From assembly GCA_023055355.1 (NCBI GenBank), contig JALJCS010000056.1, forward strand, positions 1,116,001 to 1,180,000: a DNA stretch of 64,000 nucleotides. Direction: 5' to 3'. The stretch comes from Agelaius tricolor (Eukaryota > Chordata > Aves > Passeriformes > Icteridae). Made by a program: the position numbers and the translations under genes. Shown in pieces: positions 1 to 12,742 of the stretch (within the stretch, counting starts at the first letter, position 1; each line of letters opens with the position of its first letter). Under the pieces are notes generated by a model. That model ran no database searches. It was not told where the DNA came from and worked only from the letters and a program-made list of their open reading frames with translations.

Positions 1-326
1 TATATATGTATGTATGTATAGCAAGGCAAACAAATGGCAACAACAAACAGAAAAAAAACAGACCTGACAACAGCCTTCTCTGGGCTGCCAAGTGCTTTTC
101 CTTTTGGTGTAGTTACGGTCACGGCCAGCAGGGGCGATGTTGGCTCCCAACTCGGCAGGGCAAGTGTGATGATTCCCCCTTTAGCTGCAGGGGGCGCTGT
201 GGCGTGAGCGCAGCCTCCTCTCCACATGGGTAATGGTGAATCAGTTGGCGGGAGAGAGAAAAGGGGCTTCCTTTGCAAACTCGTGGGGGAGGGGGGGAAT
301 GGGGGACAGGGACCTGGTCTCAGTGC

Positions 327-375
327 CCCTCCAGGTTGTGAAATGGACTGTAGCAGGAACTTCGGAGCAGCAGGC
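327..375 (+). repeat. Left arm of perfect 49-bp inverted repeat
   Basis: Every base of 327-375 is the reverse complement of 906-954. The match stops exactly at both ends. The arms are separated by 530 bp of GC-rich sequence. Confidence 0.95.
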
Positions 376-905
376 CGGAACAGCAGATGTGGGCACACCT
401 GGGGTGGCAAACAAAATGTAGCAGAAACTCCGCAGCTGCAGCAAGAGCCGTGGGGGTTAAGCGGACACGGGGTGTTGGGTTAAAGTGTTGCAAGAAACCC
501 AAAGCAGTAGCAGAAAATCAGCGGGGCTGGGCAGCGGCAGCTGGGATCCCGCAAACAGCCGGGAGGCACTGAGACAGCCCTGTGGAGGAGAGAGGGGTCC
601 CAGGTTTTCCCCTGAGACATCTGAGTAGATGGCGAGGGTCCTTTCCAGTAAGATCGGGTGTTGATAAGATCCCAGTTCAACGGCCACTCTTATGAGCAAA
701 GCCTCGCTCATGGTAGGAGAAGCAGTAAAGACAGAGCTCTGCGGTGGCAGCGAATTCTTCCCACAGCAACTGTAGCCTGGCCGTCTCCTCTCCAATCTGA
801 GAGCGAGAGAGTGAGGAGCCGAGCCCATCCCCTCACCCCCTAGCCAAAATCTTGCAGCATCCCTGCCCCTCCCAAGAGAAAATTGTGCCCGCATCTGCTC
901 TTCTA

Positions 906-954
906 GCCTGCTGCTCCGAAGTTCCTGCTACAGTCCATTTCACAACCTGGAGGG
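906..954 (-). repeat. Right arm of perfect 49-bp inverted repeat
   Basis: Exact inverted copy of 327-375. No short direct duplications were seen at the outer edges, so I do not call it a DNA transposon terminal repeat. Confidence 0.95.
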
Positions 955-1060
955 AAACCAACCACACCCCTGCCCCGCTCCTTCCCCCAGCATATCTCCT
1001 CTCCTCTTAAGCACCCATCGCCACCATCTCCTAGGCAACAAACGGGAGAAAAAAAAAAAA

Positions 1061-1409
1061 AGGGGAAAAATTCTAACCCTTAACAATATTTCAGGATGTT
1101 TCCAAATTCAGCAGTAATGCAGATTTAATTGGACATAAGGGTTCTTTAAAACTTTCTTTGCCACACTTATTTCTTGAACTTTTAGAGAAAGAGAATACCC
1201 TTGAAAACAAATAACTATATCATAAATTATCTGAGGTTATACAAGTTGAGTTTATACTATGATAGAAATTTTGAAAGTTGGCCTGTGAGTTATTCGTTAT
1301 CGGAGTTTGTATTTTCACAAAAAACAGATGATACTTAGATTTTTACATATAGGGAAAACAATAATAGAAAATAAGATTTATCAATTTGGCAGCAGTGAGA
1401 ATTAATTTA
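1061..1409. other. AT-rich spacer, nothing recognised
   Basis: AT-rich sequence with no open frame of note and no repeat family that I recognise. It ends at the target site of the following LTR. Confidence 0.6.
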
Positions 1410-1725
1410 TGTGGATGCCAGCCTCGTCAGGGAGAGAGAAATGGCAATCATTTTTCACAGTGGCTCGTGAGAATTTTAGGGAGTTGTAGGAATGTGATAA
1501 CTTGTTAGTATAAACAATCTGCAGGTGGTGTTTTTCCACTTTGTTTTTCTGTTCTTCTCAAGGACGGTGTGTGAGAAAGATGTTTTTATTTAACTAGCCA
1601 ATCAAGCAGAATGTATCGTATCGGTCTATATAAGCCGGAGAGTCCTTTGTATTAAAGCTTCTTTTTATCCTCTTGCAATTCGGTCTCTCGTCTGTTCTTG
1701 TATCATTCTTGGCTCAAGGGTGACA
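1410..1725 (+). mobile_element. Solo LTR, ERVK-like, 6-bp TSD
   Basis: The LTR starts TGTGGATG and ends TGACA. It is flanked by the 6-bp direct repeat AATTTA (1404-1409 and 1726-1731), the duplication size of class II (ERVK) elements. It contains a TATA-like CTATATAAG near 1627 and an ATTAAA poly(A) signal before a short U5, so transcription would run on the + strand. It is the same family as the reversed LTR at 24371-24686. No internal retroviral sequence follows, so this is a solo LTR. Confidence 0.9.
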
Positions 1726-2419
1726 AATTTATATTTTTCATCCAGTTTTCTTGATGCTCTTGTTTTATCTAAGGTTTATAACAGAAAGAATGAAGTGTTA
1801 GAATTGAGAGATTTGGTGATAAAGTGATAAATAAGGAAGTGAGATGTTCATTTCAGAAATTGCCCAGTATAGAAGAATTTGATATCTGTGATAAAACATG
1901 ACATCTATTAGAAGAAATTATAGAAAATATGCTATAGTATGTGATTTTGGGCCCTGGAACATCCCTTGTAGCATCTTCTGTGCAGATTACAAGAGATACC
2001 TCAAGGTCAAAGGAAATTTAACAAAGTGGTCATATGCAGTGTAATGTTTTCATTGCAATTTAATCCTTGGGTCCTCCAAAGGAGGATATTAATTTAAGGT
2101 AATAAAATTCATAACACTGTTGTCACACTTTTGTATAGATGAAGTTACTGCAGCATTGCATCTGGGAAAACCTGAATGAAGGCAAGCAATTTTATTTGTA
2201 TTTTGAACTTGAGTGAAGTCTGTCCTGTTTATACTAGGTAAGTGTATATTAGGGAAAACTGGTTATTATACATGTGTTCTTTGATATTGTGCTAATTTAG
2301 TAATGAGTATGTGTGGGACTGAACTCTGCTTTCCTCAGTTACACTTTGAAGTTCAATTTGGAAATTCTGAAGAAATACTAAAACTCAGTGTTGGTCTTAA
2401 CCATGCTGAACAACTTTCT
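1726..2419. other. AT-rich intergenic sequence
   Basis: No coding signal or recognisable repeat was seen before the CR1 tail at 2420. Confidence 0.55.
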
Positions 2420-2624
2420 TAGAATCATGGATTCATTTAAGTTGGAAAAGACCTTTTAAGGTCATCAAGTTCAACTGTAAACCTAACACTGCCAAGCCTA
2501 CCACTAAACTGTGTCCCTAAGTGTCACATCTACACATCTTTTAATCCTTCCAGGGGTGGTGACTCCACCACTCTACTGGGCAGCCTGTTCCAATGCTTGA
2601 TAACCCTTTTTCCTAATATCCAAT
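2420..2624 (-). mobile_element. CR1 LINE, 3' end (segment 1 of 3)
   Basis: Reverse-strand CR1 3' terminus: the left edge carries the AGAATCATGG-type tail and the TTGGAAAAGACC block seen in avian CR1. The element is broken at 2624 by the LTR at 2625-4897 and resumes at 4898. Across the gap the CR1 text is collinear, with CCAAT/CCAGT on the two sides as a slightly mutated 5-bp duplication. Confidence 0.9.
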
Positions 2625-4897
2625 TGTAGTGGTTTTTGTTTGCCAGTTTGAGATTTCACCAATTTTGAGATTTCCTGGGAGGTACACCAATGAGTGTGGT
2701 GGGTTTCAGTGCTGGCCAATCACCAGTGCACTCATTTCCTGCTGTGAGGTAGGATTAGGAGAAAAGCAAAGCAGGCTCAAAACTTTAAATCAGGATAAAG
2801 AAAAATTTATTAACAGTAACTAAAAGAAAGAGTAATAAAAATCAGAACAAAACTTTCAGAACACTTCTCTCCCCACAACCTTTTCTTCCCACTGACAATG
2901 TAAAGAAACAAAACCTAAAATTTCAGTCAGTTTACCACCTCTAAAATAGTCTTTCTTCAGTTCACTTAGGGAGAGAAGTCCCTCTTGTTCATGTTATGGA
3001 GACTTCCCAAGAAAAAACAGTTCTCTCATGGCTCTGTCACAAATAGTTGCTGCCCGGGGAAATCTGCAATTGTGAAGTCCCTCCCATTTTCCACAAGCTT
3101 TTCCCACAGCTGTGTTTATGGGCTATGTCAACTTATGGGGTACAGTTTTGAAGATGAGCTGTTCAAAGGCAAAAGTTCTCATTATCTATCTCTAAAATCA
3201 TCTTCATCTCTGGGAACAGAGGTCTTCTTCTCTCTCTGGGGGCACAGGGTCTTCACTCTTCTCGTAGATTACAGCTACTTTAGCATCTGTTTACTTTAGC
3301 ATGGAGGCCATTGCTTGATATCTACAATTTGAACACTTTAATCTCCCCATACCTTCATGCATTATAGGTGTTATAAATGATCAAATTGAAAGCCAAAGTT
3401 ATAAGAAAATTTAGCAATGATTTATTAAATTGGCAGCGAGACCGAATTTCGATTGGCAAAAACCACCACAGCCAAGGGCAGCGTTGAACCCGGGATCGGC
3501 ACTGGGTGAACACACGGATCTGACCCCCGACTCTCCCTGTTCACAAATGCTGCTTTGCGCAGTGAGTTCTTATACAGTTTATTCCGCCTGAGGCAGAGAT
3601 GACCGAATGTTCTTTTGTGTCCCTTCACATGCAGAACCGGGGCTTTACATGTGCAGAGTTAGACAAAAGTCCAATCCAGGTGTCTAGATGTTGTCAAAGA
3701 ACTTGTCAAGAAGTCAGTATTCACATGTAACAGGGTGGCGCAGTTAATCTTTCTTTGAGTATTTTCTAACTCACTTCAGGCCAAAGTTCAACTCTTTATT
3801 AAAAAAAAAGCTGAACTTTTAAATAGGAAACACTTTAATCATATACCTGAACAGTAAGAGTGTGTTTGCAGTTAATCATTGTGGTAGATATAATCTTTGA
3901 GGCGAAAATCACTCTTGAGTGGTCCTGGCAACCCAGGGAAGCCAGTGATTATCACCCAGGAAGGTTCCATTCTTACGTTAAAGAACCCGATGTTATCTTA
4001 ACGTGTCAGTAAACTAGATGAATATGAATAAGACACTGCTCCCGGCTGGGGTGGTCAAAAGACATAGTTTGGATCTTACAATATTTTATACATTAATAGC
4101 ATGAATTATCTCTATCATATATTACATAGGGAAAAAGAGTCTTTCTCCATAGCTTTACAAGAGGATTTCAGCTCCAAGATCAAGGCATCTCTTCATCCCT
4201 CCCATCTGGGACTTGACTTCTTCACTGACTTCAATGTCTTCATGTTGCTCCTTTACATGCTTGCATCTTGTTCCTTTCTCTCACTCGAGGGAGGATTGAA
4301 GGATTGAAAGGGTTAACATGTCGCCTGGGGCCTGCAGATGGTCACCTGACTGTCTGGCAGCTTGCAGCAAAACGGCTGTGGCTGGGAGGGGCGGCTAGGA
4401 TCTAATCAGCCAAGCCAGAACTCAGCGGCAGCACTCCAGGAAGTGGGGGGGGGAGGTGCGGGGGTGGTTTCTCCTTCACCCTGCCGGGTGGTTGTGGGCG
4501 AATCAATCTCCATGGTGGTGGGATTCGGGAGCTGGCCCCGGCCCGGGGCTGCTCCTGGGGCCCAGCGGGCCCAGCTGGCCCTGGGCCGGGAGGGGCAGGG
4601 CTGTAGCAAGCAGCCAGATGTTAGCAATTGCCGTCATGGCCTGGCCCGGCTCTGTGGCTTCCCCTCTCCTGCCTGGCCACCGATGGGGGGGGGTCCGGCG
4701 GGTGCCCCGGGAAAGGGGCCCCGGCCCCGCGGCAGGGGCCACCCAGCCGTGTTACCTCTCTGCCAGCCAGAAAAGAAAGAGGAACTTTTCGGGTTTCTTT
4801 TGTCTTTAACATGTGTTTTTCACAAAGGCATGTAGTTTTCTAGTGGGTAAAAGCTTTGCATCACTTCCATAAATGTCTCCCATGCAAAACCAGGACA
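2625..4897 (-). mobile_element. Solo LTR, family A (ERVL-like), copy 1, interrupted
   Basis: On the + strand it runs from TGTAGTGG to CAGGACA; the reverse strand is the sense of the LTR, because the poly(A) signal appears as TTTATT near the left end. It is closely related to 31696-33202. It sits in a CR1 with flanking CCAAT (2620-2624) and CCAGT (4898-4902). It is about 765 bp longer than copy 2 because another LTR (3369-4126) is inserted in it. The right part (about 4320-4800) is GC-rich U3; the open frames there are incidental. Confidence 0.88.
3369..4126 (-). mobile_element. Solo LTR, family C, 4-bp TSD, copy 1
   Basis: Nested in the family A LTR. It begins TGTTATAAATG and ends ATATTACA, flanked by the 4-bp repeat TAGG (3365-3368, 4127-4130). 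Removing it and one TAGG restores the sequence seen at the matching place of the other family A LTR. A 4-bp duplication is typical of class I (ERV1/gamma-like) integration. The second copy is at 29368-30043. Confidence 0.9.
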
Positions 4898-5167
4898 CCA
4901 GTGTAAACCTCCCCGGCACAACTTGAGACTGTTTCCTCTTGTCCTTTCACTTGCTTAAGAGAACAGATCAACCCCCTACCTGACTACAACCTCTTTTTCC
5001 AGCTCAACTTGGTATTGTCTGCAAACTTACTGAGGGTGCATTCAATCCCCTAATCAAGATCATTGATAAAGATATTAAACAGAACTGGCCCCAGTACTGA
5101 GCCCTGGGAGACCCCACTAGTGACTGGCTCCAGCTGGATGTAGCACTGTTCACCACTGCTTTCTGGG
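4898..5167 (-). mobile_element. CR1 LINE, 3' UTR and RT end (segment 2 of 3)
   Basis: Continues the reverse-strand CR1 after the family A LTR. The reverse strand encodes part of the RT-distal region typical of CR1 ORF2. It is cut at 5167 by the family B LTR and resumes beyond 6518. Confidence 0.88.
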
Positions 5168-6518
5168 TGTCATGGTTTGACACTGGTACAATGCCAGTGC
5201 CCCCATGAAGATACCCTCTCCCTGGTTTCTGCTGTGAGATGTGACCAGGAATAAGCAAAGCAGGCTTCCACTTAGAAATAAAGAAAACAAAACTTTATTA
5301 ACTATACTACAACTATATATAAAAAGGAACACACACAGGAAAAATGAAAACCTTACAAATACATTTCCTCCTCCCCCCACCAAATTCCAATACAATACAT
5401 CTGTTCCCCAAATCACCAACTCTTGGTCCAGCACCACCCTTCAGACAATCAATTCTCAGTTCATCAAGAGGAGAGGAGTCCTTCTTGTACCATGGGCTTC
5501 CCCTGAAAACACAGCTGAAGCCTCGTGTGTTTCTGTGTCACTCGTGGCACCGCCCGGAGTACATCTGCCGTTGTGACCTCTTCATTTCATGTCCAGTGCT
5601 CTCACCACTGAACAAGGACCAGAGCTGCTTCTAGGGTCGTTTTTTTAAGGATGCTTTGTCCCGTTCCAAAAAGAGCACAGTCTCTCCTTTGGGACACCTG
5701 TCCCCCCATATTTTTTCACCCCCTGGGGCCGAGGGGTACCAACACTGAACCCTCTTGGTTCTGAGGCATTGCCTCCCCCTAGATGCAATCTCTGTATCAC
5801 AAGGAACATGGTTCTGTCCATGGCTGTACAAAAAGAGTCCAGCAAAAGCCACTCCATCATCTCTTCCCACTAGGATTCTTCTCTATTCTTCCACTATTTC
5901 TCACTTGCCCAGGCCTCTCTCACACTTGCCCATTTCCTTCTTCCATTTCATCTCTATCTCTCTTCTAGGAAAGGTTAATGTTCTGCAAAGTTTTCATTGT
6001 CCAAAAAAAGGGTTAAAAACTCAGACTCTGCCTTCTCCGGAACTCCCACAGCAGCCGGACACCTTCTCGCTGCATCCTCCACCCCCCCTCCGCTTCTCCT
6101 TCTCAGCCATGCTGCCGGCACATGTTATCAAGTTTCAAGGTAGCATAGTCTCAAGCACAGGCTGTACTCTCTCTCTCTCTCTTGGGGGGGCTGCCCGATG
6201 CCTCCTGGTACTTCTCCCACCCTTCCATCCTCGGGGGCCTCTTCACCTCCCCTCTCAGTCCAAGCCTCAGCCTACCTCACCCAGCTGCATGGCTCCCCTC
6301 CCCTGCCCAGCAGCAGCAGCTGGAAGGGGGAGAGATCCAAACTCTTTCCTCACCGGAACCCAAGAGAGCCTCCCAGGGGAGAGCTCTGCTTTTAACCCCG
6401 TGTTCTCAGAGGCGGATCCATGTCCTAATGGCCATATTAGATGCCAATATTAAAATCTGAATATCCATTGGCCCAACCACAGCATCCCAAAAAACACATT
6501 TCCTGTCAAACCACCACA
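5168..6518 (-). mobile_element. Solo LTR, family B (ERVL-like), 5-bp TSD, copy 1
   Basis: On the + strand it runs from TGTCATGGTTTGACAC to CAAACCACCACA, with the perfect 5-bp repeat CTGGG at 5163-5167 and 6519-6523. AATAAA is on the reverse strand near the left end, so U5 is left and U3 is right. It splits a CR1. Closely related copies are 42701-44008 and 59657-61057 (minus) and 22761-24251 (plus). The long + strand open frames inside (for example 5755-6453) are proline/serine-rich readings of CT-rich U3 and are not genes. Confidence 0.92.
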
Positions 6519-8405
6519 CTGGGCCTGGCCATCCAGCCAGTTCTTAACTCAGCAAACAGTATTCCCATGCAAACTATGTGCTGCAGCTTGTGCAGGAGGA
6601 TGCTGTGGGAGACAGTGTCAAAGGCTTTACTGAAGCTGATAGACCACATCCCCAGTCTTTCCCTCATCCACTAAGTGGATCACCTGGTCATAGAAGGAGA
6701 TCAGGTTGGTCAAGCATGACCTGCCCCTCCTAAACCCATGCTGGCTGGGACTGATCCCCTGATTGTCCTGTACGTGTTGAATGATGGCACTCAAGATGAT
6801 CTGCTCCATGACCTTCCCTGGCACAGAGGTCAGGCTGACAGGCTTGTTGTTCCCCAGATCCTCCTTTTGGCTAACTTTGTATATGGGCATCATATTTGCT
6901 CACCTCTAGTCACCTGAAACCCCCCTGGTTAACCAGGACTGCTGGTAAATTATTGCAGGTGACTTGGTGATCCCTTCTGCCAGCTCCCTCAGTATTCTTG
7001 GGTGGATCCCATCTGGCCCCATAGACTTGTGAGTATAAGTGGCGTAGCAGGTCAGTAACCATTTCCTGGACCCCTCTGCCCTTCAGGGCTTCCTCACAAG
7101 GGACTCTGTCAACCAGGCCCTTAAACAGGCCAAAGTCTGTCCTTTGGAAGTCCAAGGTGGCAGTTCCCTAGTTGGCTCTCATTGTGTCAAGAGGTTATGT
7201 TCTGCACACTCCAGGAACCTCCTGGACTGTTTTCTCTTTGATGTGTTGTATTTCCAGCAGATGTCTGGTAAGTTGGAATCTCCCAGCTGCTTATAGAATA
7301 TTTCATCTGCCTCCTGATGGTGGTTGAGTGGTCTGTAACAAACTCCCACCAGGATATCTGTCTTGTTGGCTTCACCCCTGATCCTTACCCATAAACACGT
7401 GACCCTTTCATCAGCACTGGCAAGCTCTAGACAGTCAAAACGCTCCCTAACATACAGGGGCTACCCTGCTGCCTCTCTTGCCTTGCCCGTCCCTTCTGAA
7501 GAGTTTATAGCCATCCATTGTAGCATTCCAGTTGTGTAAGTCATCCTACCATGTCTCCATGATGGCAGCTATATCATAGTGTTTTCCAGCTGTGCAATGT
7601 TTGTTGCTCCTCCTGTTTGTTGTCCATGCTACATGCATTGGTGTAGATGCACTTCAGCTGGGCTATTGATCTGGCCATCTTTTTAGGGGGAGAAGCCCTC
7701 ATTCCCATGTGATTCTTTTCAGGCACTTCCATAATTTCTGATAAATCAATAACCCCTGTGTCTTTGCTGCCACATAGATCTCCATTCCCTACCTCCACTG
7801 AGATGTCAGAGCAAAGGACCTTGCTAGCACACCCCTCAGTCACATGCCTCCCCCCCACCCCTTCCCCCAGCTTACCTGTAGCAAGCTTGGTTTTATCCCT
7901 TTCCTCCTTCAAAGACAGTGTAAAGCTCTTTTAATGAGCCCTGCTAACTCCTGTGCAAAGATCCTTTTCTCCCTTTGAGACAGGTGAACCCAGCAGGCCT
8001 GGTGTTGTATAGACTGACCCATGATCAAGGACCCCAAAGTTCTGCCAGTGACACCACACTCGGTGCCAGGTATTGAGTTGCTGCCTCTTCCTGATTCTTC
8101 CTTCCTCATTCCTTGTGACTGGAAGGATAGAGGAGAACACTACTTGTGCCTTTGATCCCTTAACCAGTCGTCCCAATGCCCTGAAGTCTCTCTTGATTGC
8201 CCTGACTTCTTGTTGCAACCTCATTGCTGCCTACCTGAAAAATCAATACTGGATAATAATCTGAGGGCTGTACTGGGTAGGAAGCTCTCTCTTCACATCT
8301 TTCATGCCCCAGGGAGGCAGCGGACATCCTTAAGGAGTGGGTCTGATCTGCATATGGTACCTTCTGTTCCCTTCAGAAGGGAGTCTCCTAAAACTTTGAT
8401 ATTAT
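6519..8405 (-). mobile_element. CR1 LINE, ORF2 and part of ORF1 (segment 3 of 3)
   Basis: The reverse strand carries broken CR1 reading frames. 6627-6893 encodes RT with the conserved SQHGFRRGRSCLTNLISFYD block. Further right comes the endonuclease region, then ORF1 up to about 8405, with a GDSLL motif of the SGNH-esterase-like domain of CR1 ORF1 near 8383. Multiple stops and frameshifts make it dead. The 5' end is truncated. Confidence 0.88.
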
Positions 8406-10436
8406 TTGTACTGGTATGCAATGATGGTAAGACCAAGTTTTACAAAAGAGATTTTTAATTTAGGGGTGTAATTTTTAATCTAGTGCATTGTCAAATTCTC
8501 AAAATTATTATTGAAGATGATTTAAAAGAATTAAAAAATAGAAAAATAAAGCCCCCAAGAACTAAAAAAGATTGGCTGCCATGTCATGCAGAAAATAGCC
8601 CAAACCTTTTTGCAATTGAGTATAATATTTTTTTAGTTAATATTTAAATTGCAGTAGTACCCAGAAGCTCTACATCTGAATTAAAGCTCTAACACATTAG
8701 GCAAGTGTAAAAACGCATCAGTCTTTTTTGCATATGGCTTACAACTGAATTACAAAATAAAAGATAAATGGTCTACAAGAGGCAGATAGAAGGAGAATGA
8801 GAACTATGAGAGAGACTCAAGGCATCGGTGAACATTGCACCAAAGGAGAATTTCTACATAAAATCTGAGAAAGGGCAGAAAGTATGTTATAATGCTGCTC
8901 GTCAGTAAATTTAGCCTTGAGGTGAAGACTGTAGAATCATTAGCAGGGAAAAAAAGCTCAGATTCTGAATCATGATAATATATAACAACTGTTATATAGG
9001 ACTGAAAAATAATTTGTTCTCTTCTCTGTGGATGATTTAAGCTGTCAATGTGATTTCAACTCTTCATAGCTTTAAGTTTCATGTAGTGGTTTCACTATTA
9101 TTTTAACACTAAGATAATGTGTGAAATGCCATCAAATTGGTTTAGTAGAGATGGTAAAGGTATTTGCAACAGGTTTTTATTAAAATAGCCTTAAAGTTCT
9201 TAAATGACCTGTGCATTTAAAGTAAATTTAATTATTTAAAATTAGATTTTTCCCACTATTTATATTTCTTTTACCTTTGGGGAAGAAATAAACCACAACC
9301 GTTTAAAAACTTTGAAACATTTGTTCTTTATTAGTTGCATTATTGGTCACATTTGAAGGAAATTATTTAACATCTCTAGCTATTTAGACTATAGTCACAG
9401 TTAGGGATCCTCTCTGATTCAAATACAATTCTGATCTATTTCACAAACATACATTAGAGTATTTAAATGCCTAGAATATTGAAAACTTACAACTCAAGTA
9501 AAAATTACATTGAAAATGCTCATTAAAATATATTTTCATGTGTTCAAATTCCTTAGGTTTATGTGGATTTTCAAAACTGAATTAATAATTACTTTTAATT
9601 TAATTTTTGGTTTTTAACATTTCTTCTTTTGGTGTATGTTGCCTGGAAAGAACACAGAACTTTTCCAAACAGTGTTAAAATGATAATATAAAAGCAAGCC
9701 TTTACTTGAAAGCTTTCCAGTACACAATATGGAGAAAACTGCATCTGGAATTACATTAGTACAATTTTATAAGATTAGGTAATTAGTATATCTAGCAAAT
9801 ATTATCCAATTAGAAGAGGAGTTGGTTAGGTAAATTCCCCCCAGGTTCTTCCCCATTGGAGTTATTCCAGGGGCTTTCTTGTTATGTCTTCTAAGTTCTA
9901 GTGGAAAACAGCGTCCTTGCTAGCCTAAAAAGCAAGACTAAACAGAATTCCAATAAACTAGCATAATATGTGAGAAAGTGCAGCTACTATGCTAAAGTGA
10001 CAAAGAGTTAGAAATTATACATCTATATATTAAAATATATAAAGCTACAGATATAAAGGAAAAAATCTTTAGGCATCACATAAAATGCTGCATTTGACAT
10101 AAAATGAGATAAAATAATTGCTATGGGGACTGGTAATGCTTGTAATGTCTATTTAAGGCTGCATTAGTCACCAAGAAATTTTACCTGATTGTTCATCTAC
10201 ACAACAGCAATCTCTCTGTGTAGAAAAAGTAACATAGCTTTACTTTGTGCGTTCCTTTACGCTCATTCAATACTGCTTCAAAGCTGGTATTATAGATGTA
10301 GTTGTAAGACTGCTTTTTCAAAGAAAATTGGTAGAAATGAGTGAAGAAAGTAAAAACTAAGAACACAGTAAGAATTATACTCTCATGTACTACTTTTTTT
10401 TTTTTTTTTTTTTTTTAACCAGACACTGTAAATGTA
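8406..10436. other. AT-rich intergenic region without features
   Basis: About 2 kb of AT-rich sequence, with no open frame over 60 codons and no repeat family that I recognise. It ends with a T-run at about 10392-10416, just before a CR1 tail. It is probably old single-copy DNA upstream of TNPO1. Confidence 0.6.
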
Positions 10437-12735
10437 TAGAATCATAGAAGGGTTTGGGTTGGAAGGGACTATAAAGATCATCTAGCTCCAACCTCCCCCA
10501 CATGGGCAAGGACAACTTTCACTAAACCAGGTTGCTCATCCATCCTGGTGTTAAACACTTCCAGGGATGGGGCAGCCACAGCTTCTCTGGGCAACCTGTG
10601 GCAGGGCCTCACCACCCTCACAGTAAAGAATTTCTTACTAATCTCCAGTGTAAACCTACCCTCTTTCAGTTTGGAGCCATTCTTCCTTATCCTATCACTC
10701 CATACCCTTGTAAAAAGTCCTTTCCCGGTTTCTTGTTGCCCTTTTAGGTACTTGAAGACTGCAGTAAGGTCACTATGAAGCTTTTTCTTCCCAGGCTAAA
10801 CGACACCAACTCCCTCAGCCTTTCCACATAGGAAAGGTGCTCTATCCCTCTAATCAACTTGGTGGGCTCATCCGGACTTGCTCCAACAGGTCCATGTCCT
10901 TCCTGTGTTGGGGGCCCCAGAGCTGGATGCAATACTCCAGGAGGAGTCTCAAAATCAGAGGGGCAAAAATCCCCTCCCTCGTATGGCTGGCCACGCTGTT
11001 TTGAATGCAGCCCAGGATACGATTGCCTTTCTGGGCCGCCAGTGCATATTGCCAGCTCATGTCCAGCCTCTTATCCACCAGCATCTCCAAGTCATTTTCC
11101 TCAGTGCTGCTCTCAATCCGTTCATCACTCTGCCTGTACTGATACTGAGGGTTGCCCCAACCCAGGTGCAGTACCTTGCACTTGGCCTTGTTGAACCTGA
11201 TGAGGTTCCCACTTCTCAAGCTTGTCCAGGTCCCTCTGGATGGCATCCTGTCCTTTGGGTGTGTCAATTGCACCACTCAGCTTGGTGTCATCTGTAGACT
11301 TGCTGAGGATACACTCAATCCCACTGTCTGTCATTGATGAAGACATTGAATAGCACTGGTCCCAATATGGACCCCTGAGGGACACCACTTGTCAACAATG
11401 TCCATTGGGACTCTGAGCCATTGATCACTACCCTCTGGATGTGACTGTCTAACAAATTCCTCATCCACCAAACAGTCCATCCATCAAATCCATGTCTCTC
11501 TCCAATTTAGCAAGAAGGATGTTGTGGGGGACCGTGTCAAAGGCTTTACAGAAGTTCAGATAAATGACATCCATAGCCCTTTCCTTGTCCACTGATGTAG
11601 TCACTCTGTTGTAGAAGGCCACACGTTGGTGAGGAAGGTTTGACCTTGGTGAAGCTGTACTGACTGTCCCGAATCACCCTGTCCTCCATATGTCTTAGCA
11701 GAGCTTCTAGGAGGATCTGTTCCATGATCTTCTCAGGCACAGAGGGGAAGCCATGACTTTTCATGGAGAGTGGCTTGGCAACTGTATTAGCCAGTTCCCT
11801 CAGAACTCTGGGATGCATCTCATTGGATCCCATAGACATGTATGTAATGGTTCCTCAGGTGGACATGAACCTGATCTTCACTTACAGTTGGAGGGACTTT
11901 GCTTCCCCAGTTTCCATTTTTCTGTCCATGCACTCGAGAGGTGTGGGAAGAGAGGTTGCCATTGAAGACTGAGGCAAAAGTTGTTGAGTACGTCAGCCTT
12001 CTTGTCTGTAGTTATCAGTTTGCTGGCCTTGTCCCTTTCCAAGTTCAGCTCCAGGTTTGCCTTGGCCTTCCTCACTACATCCCTTCACAACTGGACTGCA
12101 TCCCTAGACCCTTCTGATTGTACCTGTCTCTTCTTCCACTGCCTGTGCATTTACTTCTTGCTCTTTGACCAGCAAGTCAACTCAGCCATGCTGGCATCTT
12201 GCTTTCCTTGCCTGATTTCTTGTCCCTGGGGTTCACTAGGTCTTTTACTCCATGGAAGATGTCCTTGAAAATCTGGTAGCCCTGTTACACTCCCTTGTCT
12301 CTGAGGGCAGTCTCCCAGGGGATCCTACTGACTTTCTCCTTTAAGAGCTGGAAATTTGCTTTCCTAAAGTTCAGGGGCCTAACTTTCCTCCTTATGTGAC
12401 CCTTGTCCCTCAGGACTACAAACTCCACCAGTGCATGATCACTGCAGCCCAGGCTGCCTCTAGTCATGACATCCCCAATTAGTTCACTTACATTGGTGAC
12501 CATCAGATCCAGTATCGGATCTCCTCTGGTAGGGCTGTCTATTACTTGGTTCAAGAAGTTATCCTCCATGCATTCCAGGAGTCTCTTGGATTGCCTACAG
12601 CTCTCCGTGCTCATTTCCCAGCAGATGTCAGGGTGAAGTCTCTCAGTAGGACAAGAGCCTGCAAGTGCAATGCCTCCTGTAACTGGAGCAAGAAGACTTC
12701 ATCACTAGCCTCCCCTTGAAGACGTGGCCTTTAGT
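10437..12735 (-). mobile_element. CR1 LINE, 5'-truncated, degenerate
   Basis: The left edge is the CR1 3' tail (TAGAATCATAGAAGG). The reverse strand then reads through the CR1 3' domain, RT fragments (11125-11388, 11546-11839, with the SQYSFTKV... degenerate finger/palm region) and endonuclease fragments (12285-12614, containing the GCSDHALVEF block). Stops and frameshifts are numerous. It is truncated by the ERVL LTR at 12743. Confidence 0.88.
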
Positions 12736-12742
12736 AGTTTAG

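Larger units (their letters stand above)
1..1060. other. GC-rich non-coding segment, unassigned
   Basis: GC-rich DNA with several CpGs, bounded on the right by an A-run near 1031-1042. Open frames exist on both strands, but none shows a recognisable domain, and they overlap in frames typical of stop-poor GC-rich DNA. The segment holds a perfect 49-bp inverted repeat (327-375 and 906-954). It could be an LTR U3, a fragment of another repeat, or an old promoter. I cannot decide from sequence alone. Confidence 0.4.

Noticed and set aside
457..894. 145-codon reverse-strand frame in the first kilobase
   Set aside because: No recognised motif, overlaps frames on the other strand, GC-rich context.
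4362..4835. 157-codon frame in GC-rich DNA
   Set aside because: In the U3 part of the family A LTR; several overlapping frames on both strands show it is a composition effect.
5755..6453. 232-codon + strand open frame
   Set aside because: Lies wholly within a TSD-proven family B LTR, antisense to its transcription, low-complexity Pro/Ser/Leu, with shifted equivalents in the other copies.
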